From contig OX442317.1 in the NCBI GenBank assembly GCA_949358305.1, positions 3,662,186-3,726,185 on the forward strand: a DNA stretch of 64,000 nucleotides, read 5' to 3'. The stretch is from Strigamia acuminata (lineage: Eukaryota > Arthropoda > Chilopoda > Geophilomorpha > Linotaeniidae). The notes below the pieces were generated by a model. That model searched no databases. It was not told the DNA's origin and saw nothing but the letters and a program-made list of their open reading frames with translations. Positions 33,901-48,200 of the stretch are shown piece after piece. Numbering within the stretch: position 1 is the stretch's first letter; each line of letters begins with the position of its first letter. The position numbers and the translations under genes were made by a program.

Positions 33901-36900
33901 AAAAACTTTGTAGGAGCTCCATAATTAATGAAATTACCGAATTTTAAAATTGTAAGACATTTTTTTTAACGTAGTCCTATTTATTATAGAATTACCAAAA
34001 TGGGTAGTGAAACCCAATGACACTAAAGTCCCCATTAGAAGTTCAGCTATAATGCCATGTGTAACAACCGGATTTCCAAAACCAGTTACAACTTGGTACA
34101 AAGTTGAAGGTAAATCGAAAATTAAATTTTCATAATCAGTTTCCCTCGTCTTACTAAGAAGTAAGCATCAACAATTGTTCTATCACTCAGAGTCTGATTT
34201 TTCGGATGTAAATAATTTAATCCACAACGGCAATGGTTACAAATTATTACCAAATGGTTCACTACAGATCGATCAAGTGACCTTAGAGCACGCGGGATAC
34301 TATTTCTGCGTTTCAAACAACACGATTGGCAGTATCAGTGAAATGGCTCTACTATCAATCAGTTGTAAGTGGCCAATAAGGAAATACAGTCCCCCCTTTG
34401 CATTCTTAAATATTAATCCCAGTACGCTTTATTTTCCAGCAGTTCCTCCTCAATTACATAATAAATATCAAAATGATACCGTACAGAAAGGCGATTCAGT
34501 TTATTTCAAATGCATCGCCTATGGTGACCAACCCATGTTTTTTACTTGGTACGTCAAAGCGTACGTACTCAATGAAAGCAATGCCATTAACGGGTGAGTA
34601 CATCAAGTTAAATTGACCGATCAATCAAACAATCTCACCATATGTTTTCTAGTTACGTGATTAAGCAAACAAATGCCGCTGGAAGTGTGACATCTGAATT
34701 AGCAATAATCAAAACGGACAGAGAAGACTCAACTGCTTTCGTTTGCAGCGTGCATAACTCGTACGGGTCAGAAAACTCCACGTTTAATTTATTAGTTTTA
34801 GGTTTGTCACAGCTATAAAAATTCCAAAACTAGAAAACTAACACCAATCTTTTACGCCAAAAGAAAAACCCGACGCTCCCGAAGACGTTAGAATAAATGA
34901 AGCCAATAATCGATCGGTAGTTATCGGTTGGAAGGAACCATTCAACGGAAACAACGCAATTAATAAATACATTTTGCAATACAAACTCGCCACGGGTAAA
35001 CCACAAACTCATTCTGAATCTCCAAACATAAGAAACAATCGATATTTATATTGATAGACAACTGGAAATTGGGAACTCGAAACTTGACGCTTCCAGGACA
35101 CAAACATCAATCGGCCATCAACAGTTTAAAACCTTCAGCAATTTATCATGTTCGCACTATTGCGGTTAATGATATTGGAATGAGTGTTCCCAGTCAAGAA
35201 ATAGAAGTTTCAATGCCTGATCAAGGTAGTTCAAACAGAATTCTCAAAAAAAATACCAATTACTAATATTTTAACAAATCCAGCACCTACTGGACCGCCA
35301 TTGAATGTGAATGCCATTGCCACTGATTCCAACAGTTTAAAAGTATCATGGGAGGTAACAACAAACAAAAATCCATAAAATAGATTTTACGACTCAACGT
35401 TTTCGTAAAATAGGCCCCTCATGCACAGCTCAGAAATGGCATCATCAAGGGATACAACATTGGCTATAAAATTGCGAGCTCATCCAGTGCTTATCAATTT
35501 CGCATGTTGGAAGTTCCCGAAGATTACACGGCCACTCTCTCGCTGCCCATCAATGATTTGCACAAGTTCACTCAGTACAGCGTCGTTGTTCAGGCTTTCA
35601 ATGATGGCGGAAAAGGACCGCTGTCGAAACAAGTGATCGCTGTCACTTCGGAGAGCAGTTGAGACTCGTGGCATTTCCAAAGTATCGATCGTATTTAGAG
35701 TTTATTTTCTAGTTCCAACGAAACCACCTCAAGACATCAAGTGTTCGGTGCTGTCATCGCAAAGCATCCATCTCACTTGGCACCCACCCCCGCTGGCGAG
35801 CATTCACGGAATGCTGCAGGGATTTAAAGTGAATTACAAACCAGTCACTGACCAAAGTAAGTCTTCGCAAGCAGTGAAAACCTTTTTGCCTATTAATAAT
35901 TACCTTACGTTAGAGAATGAAGCACCGGAGGTTAAAACAATGAACACGTCCACCAAATTGACAATTCAAAATTTGGAAAAATTCACAAACTACAGCGTAC
36001 AAATCTCAGCAACGACTCGAAGAGGAGAGGGAGTTAAGAGCGAACCGATATTCTGCCGAACATTCGAAGCCAGTAAAAAAAATTTATTTGTGAATCAATA
36101 ATTTTTAAGTTAACTCAATATTGCACATCAGTTCCAGACATTCCTTCCGATGTCAAGGTATTGCCAGTGTCTGCCCAATCAGTTATCGTTGCCTGGAAAG
36201 CTCCAACTCATCCGAACGGCATCATAACTAAATACACAGTCTACGTTCAACCATCCGGAGCAGCCAAAGAGGTAAACGATTAAAATAAAATTCTTACTGT
36301 CTATTCTTATTTTATTGTGTCATTTGCAGGTAAATGTGAAGAAGCAGACTGTTGGTGGAAATACAACCATCTACGAAATTAACAATTTAAAACAAAGCGA
36401 AACGTACCAATTTTGGATAACGGCTTCGTCAGTGATCGGAGAAAGCGCTAAAAGTCGAATTGTATCCCAATCACCAAGCAGCAAATTACGTGAGTTCAGT
36501 ATTCAGGCCTGACAACATGTACTATTGATTATATACTATTTATTAGGTGCTGCCAAGGTTGCAGGATTTGGAAGTTCTCTCGTCATCAGCCAAGGGGAAG
36601 ATGTTCTCCTTCCGTGTAAAAGTGTTGGATTGCCAACACCGCAACAACGCTGGATGAGTAAGAATTAAGCATTTATCATTTACGATTTATAAATTTTATT
36701 TCAATTTTTGGGAGTGGAAATATTTTCGATATGGACCACAAACGCACAACTTTAGCCGATGGATCGCTTCTGATCAAAGACACGGATGAAATGGATTCCG
36801 ACAACTACACATGTCACGTACAGAATGAACATGGACATGATTACATCACTTACAGTGTGATTGTACAATGTACGAAAAGTGTAAACCAAATCACCCATAA

Positions 36901-38729
36901 GCGTGTTTGTTAATAAAGATATCCAAATAAAATAAAATTATTCCACAGCGGCTCCGGGAACTCCATTTGTTGAAATCTCCTTAATTACGACTTCCTCTAT
37001 TGACATCCAGTGGAAAGTGGAAACAGATGGTGGCAGTTCAGTACTTGGTAATATAAAAAAATATATATTCCTGACTGCTAATTGTGTACTATTACACCCC
37101 ATTATAAAATTTTAGGATACAAATTGTACTACAAACATGATCACAGCGAATGGCAGTTACTCGATTTAGATGCAGCTACAAATTCCTACCACTTGGACGG
37201 TTTACACTGTGGCACTAAATATCAGATGTACATGATAGCGTATAATAAGTTGGGACAAGGAAAGGCCACCCACGTGATTGCCACTGCAACCAAAGGAGGA
37301 GGTAAACATTCATATCTGAACTAAAATTCTCTTCAATCTATGCATTCTTACTCCCAGTTCCGACCTCTCCATCCAAATCATCTTTGATCGAAGAAGGATC
37401 AAATTATGTCATCCTCAATCTGGACTCGTGGTTCGTCGATAAATGCCCCATCAAATACTTCGTCGTTGAATACAAAACTCGCACTTCCGCCCAATGGACT
37501 CTGCTGTCGGACGACGTGAATCCGGACAAACACAAGATCACTTTGCCCAATTTAGCACCGGCAACTTGGTACAATCTGAGAATGATCACTCACAGCAGTG
37601 CAGGCACCGCGGCAGCCGAATACACTTTTGCCACTCTCACGATTGACGGGGGTAAATAAAACTGAAAACTAATAACACCCATCATTCATTCTATCTTTTC
37701 AGCAACTATAATGCCCGCAACAATGTCCGACGATGCCGGGATCAGACCAATTGCATTCAAGTTTGAACTCAAACACGTGATCGCCGTCACCTCCGGAACC
37801 TTAATACTCGTACTAGTCGTAGTAATCGTGTGGATTTGCAACCAAACAACTAAATCCAAGAAAAGTCACCGCCGAAAGTCTGGTCCCAAATTCTTCCCCC
37901 AATCCGAATGCGGAAGTGACACAACCTACAACGGCACCTATTGTACCTATGGGCCAGGAAAAGCAACTTTCCAAAATTCATGTATGTTATGAAAATGTTT
38001 CTTATTGGAAAATCAAATTATTTTTAATTATTTCAATTGCAGTAAGAAAAGGAGATGTAGCTCCATACGCCACCGGTCATTTCTCGGATCACTACCAAAC
38101 CGAAGAACTCGCCATGCTTAATTCAAATCACCCAATGATGGGTTTCGGCAACATGATGGCTGCAACGGTATTTTAATCCCTTTTCAATTTTGCCTTTTCA
38201 ATTTAAATTTAAAAAATGCAAATGCAAATATACGTAGCATTCAATATATTACAGACAGTCCCCTTCTATCCGCAGGGCCGTACCAGTATCCCACCAGGAG
38301 GAATGAGTAAATATTACATAATAAATATCTAACCTTTACAAACATTTAACTTAATTATTCCTCTTAATTTAGGCGCCGCCGAGTTCGCTCACTTTCAAGC
38401 ACAAAACCAGGCATTTGCTACCGCTCCACCGATGTCCGATTGCTACGGCGGAAACTGCTCTTACCCAATCAAAAGCCACGCTACACCTCAACAGAAAATG
38501 GATGCCATTTTACCACCCCCTCCACCACCACTCCCAGCTCAAGGGTAAGTGTTTAATTTACTAAAATAAAAGAATATTTATTTCTTTTATTTTCTTTAGA
38601 GCTGTCGAGACTACATTCACATTTCCCTCTCTGCCCGAAGCAGCTGAAGCAGCTGCTAAGGAAAAGGCTCAAAAGGGTGAAAAGTACGATGCTCCGTGGG
38701 ATGCAAAACGTGCTCAAAATGTCGACTAG
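27964..38729 (+). CDS. Dscam-like adhesion receptor, gene 3 (37 exons)
   Basis: Same architecture as gene 1, about 1832 aa with one Ig7. Exons: 27964-28021, 28421-28735, 28798-28959, 29023-29172, 29319-29436, 29500-29678, 29748-29987, 31254-31550, 31603-31713, 31770-31931, Ig7 array 32098-33700, 33990-34109, 34191-34364, 34440-34593, 34653-34801, 34864-34995, 35058-35225, 35284-35354, 35414-35657, 35713-35856, 35914-36072, 36132-36271, 36330-36489, 36547-36657, 36714-36869, 36949-37047, 37116-37301, 37358-37651, 37703-37981, 38043-38167, 38255-38306, 38373-38544, 38600-38729. From 29391 to the 3' flank it matches gene 4 without a difference I could see. Intron 7 contains a 1-kb transposon shared with gene 4. 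Confidence 0.9.
28330..28347 (+). promoter_or_regulatory. CTCF-like motif in intron 1 of gene 3
   Basis: TCACTAGATGGCACCACT matches the CTCF core at all but the first base of CCACTAGATGGCACC. It lies 73 bp before exon 2 and is followed by CAGCGGAAAATTCAAAT. Confidence 0.45.
30066..31093. mobile_element. 1,028-bp inverted-repeat element in intron 7 of gene 3
   Basis: Left end TATACTCTAGT... with TGCAGTCAAAAAAGCACTTT (to about 30112) is matched in inverse orientation by 31055-31093, apart from an 8-bp insertion and a few mismatches. Inside lies a second perfect 35-bp inverted pair (30105-30139 and 30447-30481), perhaps a nested MITE. The inner 30490-31050 is GC-rich, unlike the host intron. 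Removing the element leaves 238 nt, close to the 233-nt intron of gene 5. Short ORFs inside show no transposase motif. Confidence 0.75.
32098..33700 (+). other. Five-exon Ig7 array of gene 3
   Basis: Exons 32098-32385, 32421-32711, 32761-33045, 33084-33371 and 33413-33700; introns 35, 49, 38 and 41 nt. The third exon (PINLTWLKDG...KDIQISRVDD) differs from genes 1 and 2, a difference shared with gene 5. Confidence 0.8.
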
Positions 38730-39142
38730 AATTTTGCTCTCTCGTTATTCACTTCTTTACAATTCCAATCTTAAAATCCTAAATATTGTTATTAGCTTAA
38801 TTAAACGAGATTTTTCTCTCTCCGTGACGTCAGTTAGCGAAGTAAAACAGTTTTACATGATATTCAACATTTATGTACTTAATCATTTTATTTATTATAA
38901 CTATTTATTACAATGTTTGTGTATTTTAAACTTGAAAAGTGTGTTTGCTGAATGTAATGAATAACAGGAATTTCTATTATTCCAAATCGTTCCAAATTTG
39001 TAATCCATATTGACGTGTTAGTAGATTTTTTAAATTTTTTTAGACATAACTAAATTAATAAACATCTGTAGTAGTTATTAGTTTAATAGTCATAGTAATT
39101 AAACAACCGTTCCGTACAAAACGTCTCCATTTCAACTTATTT
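38730..39142. other. 3' flank of gene 3 and spacer
   Basis: AT-rich 3' UTR-like sequence without coding signal; matches 49961-50373 downstream of gene 4. Confidence 0.45.
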
Positions 39143-39226
39143 CATTCAAATTTCGTGCAAGCTGTAAACAAAATTTCTATTGGTCAGATCTCACGGATTC
39201 CTCGTGTACCGAAGGTCACTCCCATC
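39143..39226 (+). promoter_or_regulatory. Conserved 5' block of gene 4
   Basis: CTATTGG at 39177-39183, 44 bp before the ATG, followed by TCAGATCTCACGG. Identical to gene 5 except for ten bases missing there. Confidence 0.5.
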
Positions 39227-42200
39227 ATGGGCTTCTTTTCAAAATCCCGAGTATTAATTATACTCATGACCACTTTCTGTAAAGGTAAGCCGTACCACTT
39301 GCATTTACACGTCGAAATCACCAAACACATCGGGCAACGACCTTCAACGAGCATCCGTGGATAACGAACAAGCACGAGTAGCTGTGACAACCAACTCACA
39401 TCACAAAGAACAAAAGATAAAATAATTCCACATGGCTCCACATTCTGCTGAAATGACGAACCACAAACTACAGTTCTCCCTAGATACCTCAAATTCCCAA
39501 AACGTCCGAAAAACTGTAGAAAATATTGAATTTAGCAGTTAATATATCCCGAGTTCAATCGTGCTGTTTCGAAGCTAAATTTCCGGCGTCTAGTTCTCGT
39601 CACTAGATGGCACCACTGTCTCTATAATGGCGAATCCACAAAAGTAGCGGAAAATTGAAATAAAACTAAAAATTTATATTTATATTTAAGGGTTTGCTGA
39701 CACTTCAAAACCTCTTGAATTTATCAACGAACCACCTTTTCGCGTTGAATTCTCAAACACCACCGGAACCAAAATACCATGTACCGCAACCGGGTCTCCT
39801 CCGATCAACATCACTTGGATTTTAACCGATGGAAACCCCGTACCTAAAACCAATCAACTCAGACACGTTACGGATGAAGGATCTTTGGTTTTCCCATCTT
39901 TTGAAGCTAAAAGTTACCGGCAGGACATGCACGCAGTTACCTACAAATGCACTGCATCAAATGCAGCTGGGACGATCATCAGCAGAGAAGTTCACGTTCA
40001 AGCAGGTATGAAATGACCATGTGTGTTCGTGATTTACGTATGTAGCTTACACTATTTGTCGTTTTAGTCATGGATGAACCGTTTGAACCCCACGTCTACG
40101 ACGCTTTTGCTACTACGGGCAGCACAGCAGCCATCAAATGCATGGTGTCAGGCAGCGTAGCTAAGTATGTGACAATCGATGCGTGGATTAAGGACAATCG
40201 AGAGGAACTAAAATCTTCATTCTTTGACGGTACAGTCATTAAAATTAAAATAAAAGTACTTGGAATTGCATAAATTAAATGTCTTTACGCAGATAAAAAA
40301 TATACTGTAACTAGAAATGGCGACCTGTTGATAACTAACGTGGGAAGTTCAGATGCGGGCCACATGTATCGATGTATTGCTAAACACCGTCTTACAGGAC
40401 AAGTTAAAACGAGTTCCACAGCCGGCAAACCTTTTGTCACTGGTACAATTTAATCCAAAATAATTACAAGTTTCTCACGTTTTTTCACGGATCTTGCTTA
40501 ATTTACACACTAAATTGCCTTTCCCCAATTGAATTTCGTTAAAAAACAGAACTGCATGGTAATGTTCCATCGAAGATTCTTGATATTGAACAAACTGTAT
40601 CTGCTGTGTTGGGAACACGAGCTGTTTTACCTTGTGTAAGTCAAGGAAACCCGACGCCTACTATTAAGTAAACACAGGTTCTGTATTGAGAAACCAAATT
40701 TGCAAACAATTACCAAATGTTTCTTCACAGATGGTTCAAGAAAAACAACGAAGGAGTTCTCATTCCCATCGATTTAAAGAACCGACTGAAGACAACTGCA
40801 TTGGCATTAATCATTTCAAATGTGCAAGAGAATGACGCTGGATTGTATATCTGCATTGCCGAAAATACCATTGATTCAACAAGGATTCAATTAGCACTCA
40901 ACGTGCAACGTAAGTTTTCTCGATTATCTTAACATTACATAGAGCAATTTCTACACATTTGAGTATCACGTTTTACAGAGGCCACAAAAATAACTTTAAC
41001 CCCTTCACATATGAAACTGCAACCTCAAGGAAATCATCCTCTAGTTTGTGATGTAAAGACCACATCAGAATTCACTATTTCATGGTACAGAAATGGCAAT
41101 TTGATGCCAGAAAACAACGGAATTGATAAATTGATTCCAGAACAAAGCAGCATCTATCAATGCTTCGCTAAAACTGAAGATGACATAGTACATGCTACTG
41201 CTCAAATCTCATCCAGAGGTAAGACATCAAATGGTACAAGTTATAAGCTTGTTCCACACTTGTGTTCACACTGGCAGTAATACAAATATGAGATACTATA
41301 CTCTAGTAGTCTAGGTGCAGTCAAAAAAGCACTTTAGACTCTGTAGTCCCATTGGTCGAGCCAGTTTACTGGTGTAGTGATCCGGAAAAGTAGAGCCGAA
41401 GGCCAGAATTTCAACCCATGTACAGACATTGTAATCGATTGCTTAGGCAACTGCCAAAAATTTAAAATTGTTTACTTTTTCAGACATAGTAACCAATAAA
41501 CATAACAAACATGAGTTTGACATACTTATGTGCGTAAAACTTTATTTCAATGATGGAAATAACATTTTTTAATAAGAAAAGTCATAATTAAATTAACTAA
41601 ACTAGTCATAACAATCGCAACAATAAATAAAAATCAAAACTACTTCTCCTAGTAGTAGTATACAGTCTGGAGTTAGTAGTAAACTGGCTCGACCAATGGG
41701 ACTACAGAGTCTTGTGACCATTTGGCTACCGTGGTCACCCACGGTGACCCACGTCACTCCACACACTGCTCTCTGGCCCCTGGCCACCCCTCTTGCGAGG
41801 TAGACTGGCCTAGTGGGGAAGGAGGGAGCTGAGTGGTGTGGGGGAAGAGAGAGTGAGTCGAAAGAGAGAGTTTGGACAGCACAGGGTGAAGACGTGTGCT
41901 CTTGAGGTCCCTCAGCCAGCCTGGGCAGTGCAGTGCCCCAGTTGACTGTGCTCTTCTGCCATTCACCACTGTGACGCTCAGTGATAGGGAGATGTCCCTA
42001 TTGCAGCCTCCATGAGCGACTACATGGGCTGAGGTAAGTATTTTCGCAGCAGAATGTATCATGCCAACCGACCACGTCACTCACGGGTTAACCGTCCTGT
42101 GAGTGACGGGACGGTTGGTGTGGTGGGCCTAAAGGCCCCGACACAGGTGATGGGTACTCCGACCCTTAGACGACAGATTAAAGGCCAAAACCCAACAATC

Positions 42201-45200
42201 CGGAGTCCCGTCTCCATTATTTTCGTGAGAGTTGACCCCACTCGTGGTAATCAATCCCCAGATTGCCATGAGAGAAACGACCCGTCACAGTCCAAAGTGC
42301 CTTTTTTACTGCAACTAGAGTATACTAGTACATTGTAGCAGAGAAATAAAGCAATACTAGTTTCACAATAACTAGTAAAAATATAACACCAAATCTAAAG
42401 AAAAGAATTCTGGGAACTGAGTTGTGCATTTTAGCACATAATCGAAATCCGTAGAAATAAAGCAATACAAATTTTTTGTTTTAGCAAACAAGCCCCTCAT
42501 AATTAAAAGATTCGAAGAAAAGATATTACATTCTGGAAATAGTGTTAATCTGGAATGCAGGGCTACTGCAAATCCCATTTCCAACATCACCTGGTACTTG
42601 GAAGACAAAATGTTGTCAACGCTGGATAATATTTACATCAATGCCAAGATAGAAAACAGTGACACAGTCGTCAGTACATTGACGCTGAAGAATGTTTTGG
42701 TTACAAGTGGTGGATTGTACAGTTGTGTAGCGACAAATGATGTAGGAAGCAATGCATTCAGTGCTAGGATCAACGTATATGGTATTGAATCGTCAAGAAT
42801 GCTTTTCTGTTGTTACTGTTTTTATAATCTTAGGTAAGTTAGGAGTTCGTTCTTTAGCTCTGAGAACCGTCGTTGCTGGAGAAACGTTCGTTGCAACATG
42901 TCCGTTTTACGGATATCCAATAAGTAGTATTAAATGGGAAAAAGGTAATTTTTTTTTTAGATATTTGCACTCAAACTGTTATAAAAATTTTTACTTACAG
43001 ATTCCAAAGTAGTGCCAAGAATGTTTCACCAAAGAAAATTTACCAATGGTACTTTGATGGTCAGTAATGTTAAAAAGGGTTTGGACGATGGAAAATATTC
43101 ATGTATTGTATCTAACATACAAGGAGAAACAGTAGAAGGAACAGTTGAAGTTTTGGTGATGAGTAAGTAAAATGATTACACACTATTACTACAAAAGTGA
43201 ATAATGCATGAAAATTAATTGAAAAAAAAGCAAATGCTTTGGAATTTATATCTGTCGAAGTTCATGTTCATTCCACGGAGATGAAAGAGTAAAACTGCCT
43301 GTGGACGTTGATTCGCTACCTTTTTCAGTTGCACCAAAAATTATGCCATTTTCATTCCAAGAGGACTTGTTGCGTGAAGGCATGAGAGCTAGACTTCAAT
43401 GTGTCGTGAGTGAAGGAGACTCACCCATCACGATTCAATGGCTTAAAGACAATGCTGTAATTCCAAATGAATTAGATATTAAAATTCAACAATTAGACGA
43501 ATTTTCAAGTATCCTCAATATAGGACATATAACTCCAAAACATAATGGCAACTACACTTGCAAAGCTAAAAATGCGGCCATAACCGTGGAACATTCAGCC
43601 GTATTAAATGTCAATGGTAATGGTTTTCTTATCTTGTATTTTGCCTTGCAGTTCCTCCAAAGATTATACCTTTTGCCTTTGTGGATGATCAATTCTACAA
43701 AGGAATGCGTGCCCATATCACATGTGCTGTGAGCCAAGGAGATCCGCCGTTGACCTTTCTATGGTTAAAAGACGATCGCCCGATTCCTGCGTCGTCAACT
43801 GACGTGGTAACGCAGCAATATGACAAATATGCAAACTCGTTGAGTATTGAGAGTGTGTCTTCCATCCATTCGGGAAACTACACCTGCGTCGTATCAAATC
43901 GGGCGGTGACAGTCAGCCACACGGCGCAACTTCTGGTTCACGGTAAATAATCCATTCATTGATTTAATCCATTCGGGGGTTTCTTTTCCAGTTGCGCCCA
44001 GGATTATTCCCTTCTCGTTTCAAGACAAATCTGTGGTGGAAGGCAGACAAGCGAGGGTTATGTGTGGGCTAGTTGAAGGGGATGCTCCTATCAATTTGAC
44101 TTGGTTGAAAGATGGACTGCCGATAAAGCAAAAGGATATACAAATTTCTCGAGTTGACGATAACTACTCCTTGCTTTCCATCCACAGTGTGACTCGTGGC
44201 CACACTGGAAACTACACATGTGTGGCTACTAACCGCGCTACCAGTTCTCAATACACTGCCTCATTGATAGTTAATGGTAATTGCTAATGCAACTATGTTT
44301 CGATTATTTTTCAGCTGCCCCAAAAATCATTCCATTCTCCTTCCACGATGGTAATTTGTTTGAAGGAGTGTTAGCGAGAGTTTCGTGCGTAGTTTATCAA
44401 GGAGATCTTCCGATTGCCATAAAATGGCTGAAAGATAACCAACCATTATCCAATGTCCAGAGTGTTAATGTTCGCCAAGTTGATCAATTTTCCAGTACGC
44501 TAACCATAGAAAAAGTGCAACAAATTCACAGTGGCAACTACACTTGCACAGCGACAAACTCTGCAGCCTCCGCTAGTTCAACGGCATTCCTTGTTGTCAA
44601 TGGTACGACAATCAAGTGATTTTTTTATTTGTTCATTTTGCAGTCCCTCCAAAAATTGTACCATTCGCATTCCAAGATGGGCATTTACTCGAGGGCACTT
44701 TAGTTCGATTGTCTTGTGTAGTCAGCCGAGGAGACCTTCCATTGAACATATCTTGGCTCAAAGACAATAAAATTGCTTCCCTGCAATCTTCTGTTAGCGT
44801 GCATAACTTAGACGATTACTCCAGTGTCCTGTCAATTGACCCAGTGACTAAGATACACGATGGCAATTACAAATGTGTTGCTAAAAACATGGCTGGAACT
44901 GACACTTTCGTTGCATCAATAACTGTTCATGGTAAATAATTGTTCAAGCAGTTAAATCAGTTCTGTTCCCATGTTATTTTCTGAAATAAATGCTTAAGAC
45001 ATCCATAGGATTATGTTGTAGATGTAAACAAATATTAACTGAATCTTAACACTAAGCTTGGAATCAATTAACTCTGAACTTAAATATGATCAATCAAAAA
45101 ACTTCAAATTCAAAATTAGCCAAAAAAAAGTAAAAACTTTGTAGGAGCTCCATAATTAATGAAATTACCGAATTTTAAAATTGTAAGACATTTTTTTTAA

Positions 45201-48200
45201 CGTAGTCCTATTTATTATAGAATTACCAAAATGGGTAGTGAAACCCAATGACACTAAAGTCCCCATTAGAAGTTCAGCTATAATGCCATGTGTAACAACC
45301 GGATTTCCAAAACCAGTTACAACTTGGTACAAAGTTGAAGGTAAATCGAAAATTAAATTTTCATAATCAGTTTCCCTCGTCTTACTAAGAAGTAAGCATC
45401 AACAATTGTTCTATCACTCAGAGTCTGATTTTTCGGATGTAAATAATTTAATCCACAACGGCAATGGTTACAAATTATTACCAAATGGTTCACTACAGAT
45501 CGATCAAGTGACCTTAGAGCACGCGGGATACTATTTCTGCGTTTCAAACAACACGATTGGCAGTATCAGTGAAATGGCTCTACTATCAATCAGTTGTAAG
45601 TGGCCAATAAGGAAATACAGTCCCCCCTTTGCATTCTTAAATATTAATCCCAGTACGCTTTATTTTCCAGCAGTTCCTCCTCAATTACATAATAAATATC
45701 AAAATGATACCGTACAGAAAGGCGATTCAGTTTATTTCAAATGCATCGCCTATGGTGACCAACCCATGTTTTTTACTTGGTACGTCAAAGCGTACGTACT
45801 CAATGAAAGCAATGCCATTAACGGGTGAGTACATCAAGTTAAATTGACCGATCAATCAAACAATCTCACCATATGTTTTCTAGTTACGTGATTAAGCAAA
45901 CAAATGCCGCTGGAAGTGTGACATCTGAATTAGCAATAATCAAAACGGACAGAGAAGACTCAACTGCTTTCGTTTGCAGCGTGCATAACTCGTACGGGTC
46001 AGAAAACTCCACGTTTAATTTATTAGTTTTAGGTTTGTCACAGCTATAAAAATTCCAAAACTAGAAAACTAACACCAATCTTTTACGCCAAAAGAAAAAC
46101 CCGACGCTCCCGAAGACGTTAGAATAAATGAAGCCAATAATCGATCGGTAGTTATCGGTTGGAAGGAACCATTCAACGGAAACAACGCAATTAATAAATA
46201 CATTTTGCAATACAAACTCGCCACGGGTAAACCACAAACTCATTCTGAATCTCCAAACATAAGAAACAATCGATATTTATATTGATAGACAACTGGAAAT
46301 TGGGAACTCGAAACTTGACGCTTCCAGGACACAAACATCAATCGGCCATCAACAGTTTAAAACCTTCAGCAATTTATCATGTTCGCACTATTGCGGTTAA
46401 TGATATTGGAATGAGTGTTCCCAGTCAAGAAATAGAAGTTTCAATGCCTGATCAAGGTAGTTCAAACAGAATTCTCAAAAAAAATACCAATTACTAATAT
46501 TTTAACAAATCCAGCACCTACTGGACCGCCATTGAATGTGAATGCCATTGCCACTGATTCCAACAGTTTAAAAGTATCATGGGAGGTAACAACAAACAAA
46601 AATCCATAAAATAGATTTTACGACTCAACGTTTTCGTAAAATAGGCCCCTCATGCACAGCTCAGAAATGGCATCATCAAGGGATACAACATTGGCTATAA
46701 AATTGCGAGCTCATCCAGTGCTTATCAATTTCGCATGTTGGAAGTTCCCGAAGATTACACGGCCACTCTCTCGCTGCCCATCAATGATTTGCACAAGTTC
46801 ACTCAGTACAGCGTCGTTGTTCAGGCTTTCAATGATGGCGGAAAAGGACCGCTGTCGAAACAAGTGATCGCTGTCACTTCGGAGAGCAGTTGAGACTCGT
46901 GGCATTTCCAAAGTATCGATCGTATTTAGAGTTTATTTTCTAGTTCCAACGAAACCACCTCAAGACATCAAGTGTTCGGTGCTGTCATCGCAAAGCATCC
47001 ATCTCACTTGGCACCCACCCCCGCTGGCGAGCATTCACGGAATGCTGCAGGGATTTAAAGTGAATTACAAACCAGTCACTGACCAAAGTAAGTCTTCGCA
47101 AGCAGTGAAAACCTTTTTGCCTATTAATAATTACCTTACGTTAGAGAATGAAGCACCGGAGGTTAAAACAATGAACACGTCCACCAAATTGACAATTCAA
47201 AATTTGGAAAAATTCACAAACTACAGCGTACAAATCTCAGCAACGACTCGAAGAGGAGAGGGAGTTAAGAGCGAACCGATATTCTGCCGAACATTCGAAG
47301 CCAGTAAAAAAAATTTATTTGTGAATCAATAATTTTTAAGTTAACTCAATATTGCACATCAGTTCCAGACATTCCTTCCGATGTCAAGGTATTGCCAGTG
47401 TCTGCCCAATCAGTTATCGTTGCCTGGAAAGCTCCAACTCATCCGAACGGCATCATAACTAAATACACAGTCTACGTTCAACCATCCGGAGCAGCCAAAG
47501 AGGTAAACGATTAAAATAAAATTCTTACTGTCTATTCTTATTTTATTGTGTCATTTGCAGGTAAATGTGAAGAAGCAGACTGTTGGTGGAAATACAACCA
47601 TCTACGAAATTAACAATTTAAAACAAAGCGAAACGTACCAATTTTGGATAACGGCTTCGTCAGTGATCGGAGAAAGCGCTAAAAGTCGAATTGTATCCCA
47701 ATCACCAAGCAGCAAATTACGTGAGTTCAGTATTCAGGCCTGACAACATGTACTATTGATTATATACTATTTATTAGGTGCTGCCAAGGTTGCAGGATTT
47801 GGAAGTTCTCTCGTCATCAGCCAAGGGGAAGATGTTCTCCTTCCGTGTAAAAGTGTTGGATTGCCAACACCGCAACAACGCTGGATGAGTAAGAATTAAG
47901 CATTTATCATTTACGATTTATAAATTTTATTTCAATTTTTGGGAGTGGAAATATTTTCGATATGGACCACAAACGCACAACTTTAGCCGATGGATCGCTT
48001 CTGATCAAAGACACGGATGAAATGGATTCCGACAACTACACATGTCACGTACAGAATGAACATGGACATGATTACATCACTTACAGTGTGATTGTACAAT
48101 GTACGAAAAGTGTAAACCAAATCACCCATAAGCGTGTTTGTTAATAAAGATATCCAAATAAAATAAAATTATTCCACAGCGGCTCCGGGAACTCCATTTG